Assembly (NCBI RefSeq): GCF_002162135.1
Contig: NZ_CP021382.1
Coordinates: 1,922,001-1,986,000 of the forward strand
DNA: 64,000 nucleotides
Source of the DNA: Cellvibrio sp. PSBB006
GTDB lineage: Bacteria; Pseudomonadota; Gammaproteobacteria; Pseudomonadales; Cellvibrionaceae
Reading direction: 5' to 3'
How positions within the stretch are numbered: position 1 is the stretch's first letter; each line of letters begins with the position of its first letter. The notes under the pieces are model-generated. The model ran no database searches. It was not told the DNA's origin and saw nothing but the letters and a program-made list of their open reading frames with translations. Below, one piece after another: positions 59,581 to 64,000 of this stretch. The translations under genes were made by a program, and so were the position numbers.

Positions 59581-61323
59581 CTACTGCCCCACTATCTCTG
59601 GCTGATATTGCAGTTTAATCGTGGGTCGAACGCGATCAATTTCAGTCAACACGGATACCAGTTCAGGCGACTCTATAGATTTTTTTTGTAGTTCAGTATA
59701 TGCCCACATAAATGAGCGCTGCCGGTGAAGGCTTTCAATAATTAAAAACTCTCTTGCCGCCCCACCAGCATCCCCTCTGTAACCTTTCGCCAATCCGCAC
59801 CGATAAAGCTCCAACGGATAGGGTTCGCGGTGCGCCACGCGACATAAGCTATCTACTTCATCATCCGTTATAGATGCATTAATATCGACATAAGCCGCAC
59901 GCAAGCGAGCATCCAGTTGCGTTAGCAAAACGATGGATGAATCGTTCGCCCAAGGTTTCGGCCTACCAATATTCGCGCGATCAAAACGCATTTGCTGAAA
60001 GCCGGCCTCGATCTTTTGATATTCCGTCCATATTTGCACTAACAACAGTACTCCCACAAGACTGGATACACCTAACAACCATTTGGCCAACTTATTATTA
60101 ACAATAATTCCGGTAGAAGATTCAGACTCAGCCACCCCCAGCATGATTCCCAATGGCAATAAAAAATAAGCATACTCAAGTGGGTATTCCACCATGCCAT
60201 GGACCAGAAGAAATCCTGAAAAGAGCAATGCGAAGGAAGACTCTAGAGTTTTGGAACGAACCGCCAAGCAAAACAACCAGATAATTAAAATGGCAATCAA
60301 TATCAGCCCAATTATGGGTCCATTCCAAATTATTAGATCGATCAAAATATTATGCGTGTTATCAATGCGCAGCCCAATCGGATAATCAAGAGCAACTTGC
60401 AGCTGAGCTGCTCCTACCTGCCCCCAACCATATCCCCATAGTCCACCCTCTTTTATCGCTAATAGAAATTGCGTCCAGATTGTGAGGCGCTCTGCTTTTT
60501 CAAAACGTTCCGCAACAGATTCTCCTCCCAGATATAACAACTCATTGATTGTTGGCAGAAGCAAAACTAACAGAGCAAACAACCCAATCCAAAATCCCAA
60601 TATAAAAGGAGGTAAGGCTACTACCCTCCTACGATACTGCCAGCCCCACCAGATGAACGCACACAGAAAGCCCAACCAAGGGGTACGGGATTGGGTTAGG
60701 GCTAAACCGAACAGAATAAACAGAGCAAGAAACGCTGCAGAGAACCTTCCAATTAACTTCTGCTCAAAAATATAAACCAGTCCGGCCAATGCCATGCAAA
60801 GGAAGGTCGCCAGATGATTAGGTTGACCAAAATTTGCGAAAGGCCTACCACCAGACTTCATATCAACAATTAAGTAATTACCTGAAATCGATAACCATTG
60901 CCTTATGGCAATCCAGACCGAAATAACCGCAACCAACAACAAGGTTATCGCTAGGCCTTTGCTTAACATAATTTTTTTTGCCGGTATCGTGGAGATTTGA
61001 AAACCTGCCACTACGGCAATACAAAACCCAGCTATATAAAATGTATTAAGAAATAAATCTTCTAAATTAGAGAAAGGTCCAGAAAAGAACTGCAATGCGG
61101 GAAGAAAACATAAAACAAATAACGTTACAGATGCGAACGATAGATTACAAAAAACAAATGAACTATTGACCAATAAAAAAACAAGAAGAAACAACAAACC
61201 GCCAAAAGCGCTAGCCTCTTGATAGAAAGATAGCCATGGCTGATTATGATTCGGCAACAATATACTGAGCGCAAAGAAAAATGCTGCCAACAGAACAGGA
61301 AAATTATTTTTGAGGTTTGTCAT
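59581..61323 (-). CDS. PglL-type O-oligosaccharyltransferase, probably pilin glycosylase
   Basis: 580 residues with about eleven to twelve membrane helices and a large C-terminal periplasmic part (residues about 425-580, TPR-like). The family motif GRPFANFGQPNHLATFLCMA and LTQSRTPWLGF are those of the Wzy/PglL group. It lies directly after pilA, as in TfpO/PglL systems that attach glycans to pilin. The start ATG at 61321-61323 lies immediately after a terminator-like hairpin; an in-frame GTG at 61356 would place the hairpin inside the gene. The substrate glycan is unknown. Confidence 0.85.
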   Translation of the reverse strand: MTNLKNNFPVLLAAFFFALSILLPNHNQPWLSFYQEASAFGGLLFLLVFLLVNSSFVFCNLSFASVTLFVLCFLPALQFFSGPFSNLEDLFLNTFYIAGFCIAVVAGFQISTIPAKKIMLSKGLAITLLLVAVISVWIAIRQWLSISGNYLIVDMKSGGRPFANFGQPNHLATFLCMALAGLVYIFEQKLIGRFSAAFLALFILFGLALTQSRTPWLGFLCAFIWWGWQYRRRVVALPPFILGFWIGLFALLVLLLPTINELLYLGGESVAERFEKAERLTIWTQFLLAIKEGGLWGYGWGQVGAAQLQVALDYPIGLRIDNTHNILIDLIIWNGPIIGLILIAILIIWLFCLAVRSKTLESSFALLFSGFLLVHGMVEYPLEYAYFLLPLGIMLGVAESESSTGIIVNNKLAKWLLGVSSLVGVLLLVQIWTEYQKIEAGFQQMRFDRANIGRPKPWANDSSIVLLTQLDARLRAAYVDINASITDDEVDSLCRVAHREPYPLELYRCGLAKGYRGDAGGAAREFLIIESLHRQRSFMWAYTELQKKSIESPELVSVLTEIDRVRPTIKLQYQPEIVGQ

Positions 61324-61351
61324 AAAAAAAGGAAGGTTGCCCTTCCTTTTT
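61324..61351 (-). terminator. Terminator/attenuator hairpin between pilA and the pilin glycosylase gene
   Basis: On the minus strand GGAAGG and CCTTCC pair around a four-base loop, extended by A and T tracts. The stem ends exactly at the start codon of the next gene. It ends the pilA transcript and leaves partial read-through as the likely source of glycosylase expression. Confidence 0.8.
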
Positions 61352-61373
61352 ATCACTTAATTAACACTATGAA

Positions 61374-61883
61374 TTAGTCAGCAGCAACAACATCACGGCA
61401 AGTTGCAGGCAGGTATTTCACTTCAAGAGTATCGGCAGCTGGACCACATGCCCAAGAACGAATAGGCTGAGCTGAACCGCGAGTAAAGTCGTCACCATCA
61501 GCCGCAGTAGTCAAGTCTGCATCAACATAGGGGCGCAATTCCACAACTTGGCCATCCACAGCCCCAGCAATTTCTCGGACAGTAACTTGAATAATGCCAT
61601 CTTCTGTGGTGGCAATTGATTCTACATACTGAGAAATAGGGCTGGCTTCACTACCACCCTCACCACAACCGAAACCATTTGCAGCTGGAGCCGTGGCAAA
61701 ACCAGTCTGAGACACTTCACTAATGGTGGTACGGCAAGAACTTGCAGCCAATACAACTTCAGACATCTTTGCACGAATGGTGTAATCCTGATACGCAGGC
61801 AGAGCAACCGCAGCCAGAATACCGATGATCGCGATTACAATCATCAATTCAATCAGGGTAAAACCTTGTTGTACTTTTTTCAT
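61374..61883 (-). CDS. pilA: Type IV major pilin
   Basis: 169 residues. Prepilin signal: MKKVQQG is cut before [20 protein letters not shown] by the PilD peptidase, and Glu5 of the mature chain is present. After the helix the globular domain has four cysteines (50, 73, 146 and 162 of the prepilin), the last two forming the usual C-terminal disulfide loop ([18 protein letters not shown]). The ATG at 61881-61883 follows GGAGA. A sigma-54 promoter lies upstream and pilB is divergent. Confidence 0.95.
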   Translation of the reverse strand: MKKVQQGFTLIELMIVIAIIGILAAVALPAYQDYTIRAKMSEVVLAASSCRTTISEVSQTGFATAPAANGFGCGEGGSEASPISQYVESIATTEDGIIQVTVREIAGAVDGQVVELRPYVDADLTTAADGDDFTRGSAQPIRSWACGPAADTLEVKYLPATCRDVVAAD

Positions 61884-61930
61884 AAAGCTATCTCCAAATA
61901 AGGAACGGGGATTGATCCGAATTGGGTTAA

Positions 61931-61945
61931 GCAACCGCCGTGCCA
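61931..61945 (-). promoter_or_regulatory. Sigma-54 promoter of pilA
   Basis: Read on the minus strand, 61945-61931 is TGGCACG, four bases, TTGC, with the GG and GC of the -24 and -12 elements in perfect register. Transcription would start near 61919, giving a leader of about 36 nt before pilA. This is the RpoN/PilR-type control known for pilin genes. Confidence 0.88.
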
Positions 61946-62118
61946 AATAATATGCACCCTCTATGATCGAGCAAGGGGCGGCTGCTGTAGTTTTACATCT
62001 TCCAGCAATCTCCATTATCCCAAACATAAAAAACTGCCGTTTTTACTACAAAGGTGACTTTTTTTGTCAGTCGTCGCAGCCTTGAAAGTTGCTCTCTTCG
62101 CCGATCCGGCTATATATG

Positions 62119-62147
62119 CCACTTTATCTGTATATGTACTCTATAAT
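62119..62147 (+). promoter_or_regulatory. Possible promoter of pilB
   Basis: A perfect TATAAT at 62142-62147 lies 120 bp before the pilB ATG, but the -35 region is a poor match. Only the -10 supports this. Confidence 0.35.
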
Positions 62148-62266
62148 CTTTCCCATACCCGATATGGCATCTTTAATAACCAGGGTTTACAGTTATCTTT
62201 CTATGACCGAGCAAGCGTTTTAAGCATACCGGCTCGTGCCCAAGATGCGTTACAGGATACCTAACA

Positions 62267-63997
62267 ATGAATAGCCCCCAACCTACACTGAGTGGCCTCG
62301 CCCGCCGCCTTGTGACAGACGGCCTGCTGGATCAAGAGAGCGCCCGCCAAGCTATGAGCCAAGCCGCCAAGGAAAAAGTACCTTTTGTTCAACATCTGGT
62401 GCATCACGCCATACTTGATGCCCGAACCATTGCCCGGGCTGCCTCGGATGAATTCGGCACACCTTTATTTGATCTTGACGCGCTCAACCGTGAAGCAATT
62501 CCTACCAAGCTGGTTGATCAAAAGCTAATCCGCAAGCACCACACACTACCGCTCACGCGCAGGGGCAACCGTCTTTTTATCGCAGTAGCCGACCCTACTG
62601 ACCTCCATGCGTTGGATGAGATCAAGTTTAATACCGGTATAAACACTGAAGCTGTATTAGTAGAAGCAGATAAGTTGGCAACGGCTATCGAAAAATTTTT
62701 GAATGCCCAGGAAGAAAGCATTGGCGATACGCTCGGCGGGCTGGATGAAGATGGGTTAGATGACCTGGACATCCAGGCCGTAGATGACCAGGCTGCAAGC
62801 GCCGATCAAGGCGCATCAGAAGCCGATGAAGCACCTATCGTGCGTTTTATTAACAAAGTTCTGCTGGATGCCATTAAAGAAGGGGCTTCAGATATTCACT
62901 TTGAACCCTATGAGAAAGCCTATCGTGTCCGCTTTCGCACTGACGGCATCCTTCACGAAGTGACTCGCCCTCCGGTCAATTTAGCTACGCGTATGGCTGC
63001 CCGACTAAAAGTGATGTCGCAAATGGATATTTCAGAACGGCGGGTTCCTCAGGACGGCCGTATCAAGATGAAAATATCCAAGACTCGCGCAATCGATTTT
63101 CGCGTAAACACCTTACCGACCTTGTTCGGAGAAAAGGTCGTATTACGGATTTTGGACCCCGGTGCAGCAAAGCTTGGGATTGATGCACTGGGTTATGAAG
63201 ATAACCAGAAGAAACTCTATCTGGACGCCCTGGCTCAATCGCAAGGAATGATATTAGTCACCGGCCCTACCGGTAGTGGCAAGACAGTATCTCTTTATAC
63301 CGGCTTGAATATCTTAAACACGTCCGAAACCAACATTTCTACAGCAGAAGATCCCGTTGAGATCAATCTGGAAGGTATTAATCAAGTCCAAATGAACACC
63401 AGGGTAGGACTAACCTTTGCCGAAGCGCTGCGCTCCTTCCTTCGCCAAGACCCGGATGTCATCATGGTGGGTGAGATTCGGGACCTGGAAACTGCCGAAA
63501 TTGCTATTAAAGCTGCACAAACAGGACACTTGGTTTTATCTACCCTTCATACCAATAGCGCTCCAGAGACCTTGACGCGACTTTTAAATATGGGCGTTCC
63601 AGCGTTTAATGTCGCAACCAGCGTAAGCTTGATCATTGCCCAAAGGCTTGCAAGGAGACTTTGTTCAAATTGTAAAAAGCCTGCTACAGATATTCCTGCA
63701 GATATACTTAAGCAAGAGGGCTTTGATGATATTGGCATACCACCTGCTGAGTACCAAATTTTTCACCCGGTTGGTTGTAACCAATGCAACAAGGGTTATA
63801 AAGGTCGACTAGGTGTATATGAAGTGGTTCGCATCACCCCAGTCATTGCGAGCCTTATAATGGAAGGCGGCAATTCCTTACAGATTGCCAAAGCCGCCAG
63901 GGAAGCCGGGTTTAACAATTTACGCGTCTCAGCCCTACGTAAAGTGGCTATGGGACTCACCAGTCTCGAAGAAGCTAACCGAGTAACCAAGGATTAA
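62267..63997 (+). CDS. pilB: Type IV pilus assembly ATPase PilB
   Basis: 576 residues, complete. It has an N-terminal MshEN-like domain (about 1-145), an acidic linker (150-185: DEDGLDDLDIQAVDDQ), then the catalytic core: GPTGSGKT Walker A (333-340), the Asp box with SDIHFEP, the Walker B region VIMVGEIRD and the His box LSTLHTNSA. A tetracysteine zinc site (CSNCKKP, CNQCNKGY) completes it. PilB drives pilus extension at the inner membrane. In Pseudomonas it is followed by pilC and pilD, which are outside the window. Confidence 0.97.
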   Translation: MNSPQPTLSGLARRLVTDGLLDQESARQAMSQAAKEKVPFVQHLVHHAILDARTIARAASDEFGTPLFDLDALNREAIPTKLVDQKLIRKHHTLPLTRRGNRLFIAVADPTDLHALDEIKFNTGINTEAVLVEADKLATAIEKFLNAQEESIGDTLGGLDEDGLDDLDIQAVDDQAASADQGASEADEAPIVRFINKVLLDAIKEGASDIHFEPYEKAYRVRFRTDGILHEVTRPPVNLATRMAARLKVMSQMDISERRVPQDGRIKMKISKTRAIDFRVNTLPTLFGEKVVLRILDPGAAKLGIDALGYEDNQKKLYLDALAQSQGMILVTGPTGSGKTVSLYTGLNILNTSETNISTAEDPVEINLEGINQVQMNTRVGLTFAEALRSFLRQDPDVIMVGEIRDLETAEIAIKAAQTGHLVLSTLHTNSAPETLTRLLNMGVPAFNVATSVSLIIAQRLARRLCSNCKKPATDIPADILKQEGFDDIGIPPAEYQIFHPVGCNQCNKGYKGRLGVYEVVRITPVIASLIMEGGNSLQIAKAAREAGFNNLRVSALRKVAMGLTSLEEANRVTKD

Positions 63998-64000
63998 ACC

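Overview
This window comes from a gammaproteobacterium, most likely a Cellvibrio-like member of the Pseudomonadales/Cellvibrionales. Three things point there: Pseudomonas-type gene orders (ccoNOQP-ccoG-ccoH ... ccoI-ccoS; ampE-ampD-DUF1631-nadC ... pilA-pilB), secreted beta-1,3-glucan-active proteins with CBM6, CBM56-like, GH16 and thaumatin-like domains, and many stand-alone housekeeping genes with gammaproteobacterial best-fit architecture. This placement is inference from gene content; no rRNA or tRNA gene was seen.

Layout. 1-9.8 kb: a truncated LysR gene, an MFS exporter, an orphan ectoine hydroxylase, a second LysR with a DUF2798/MFS/DUF1461 group, then djlA, selO and an AI-2E-type permease. 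10-25 kb: gloA, an Omp85-like outer-membrane protein, and the cbb3 oxidase gene set (tauE-like, ccoS, ccoI, ccoH, ccoG, ccoP, ccoQ, ccoO, ccoN). A divergent type Vd patatin (plpD-like) gene splits that set, and a perfect ANR/FNR box precedes ccoN; argG follows. 25-38.7 kb: glutathione peroxidase, a phosphate-binding-protein/OmpA chimera, a chemoreceptor, sbcB, can, phhB, class I fumarase, a coiled-coil membrane protein, sodB, groEL and groES. 38.7-39.6 kb is a gene-free stretch. 39.6-42.9 kb holds two secreted glucan-active proteins that share a beta-gamma-crystallin module. 43-52.8 kb: fxsA, a DUF481 protein, an alkyltransferase-like gene, ampG, yajQ, ampE, ampD, DUF1631 and nadC. 52.8-59.5 kb is an RHS polymorphic-toxin island. 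59.6-64 kb: a pilin glycosyltransferase, pilA (with a sigma-54 promoter) and pilB.

Two kinds of accessory structure stand out. First, five dispersed palindromic elements of 104-106 bp (about 9.83, 18.80, 25.95, 27.93 and 42.91 kb) share a conserved core but carry long inverted-repeat arms whose sequence is different in each copy. Second, the RHS island sits between nadC and pilA, genes that are neighbours in Pseudomonas. It carries a full Sec-exported RHS protein with a glycine-rich C-terminal domain and a two-helix immunity candidate, plus a displaced orphan RHS tip with a different cysteine-containing C-terminal domain and a Sel1-like immunity candidate.

The genes fit an aerobic-to-microaerobic, surface-attached polysaccharide degrader: high-affinity cbb3 respiration under ANR control, type IV pili, exported glucanases, contact-dependent competition, oxidative-stress defence (sodB, gpx, selO) and cell-wall recycling (ampD, ampE, ampG).
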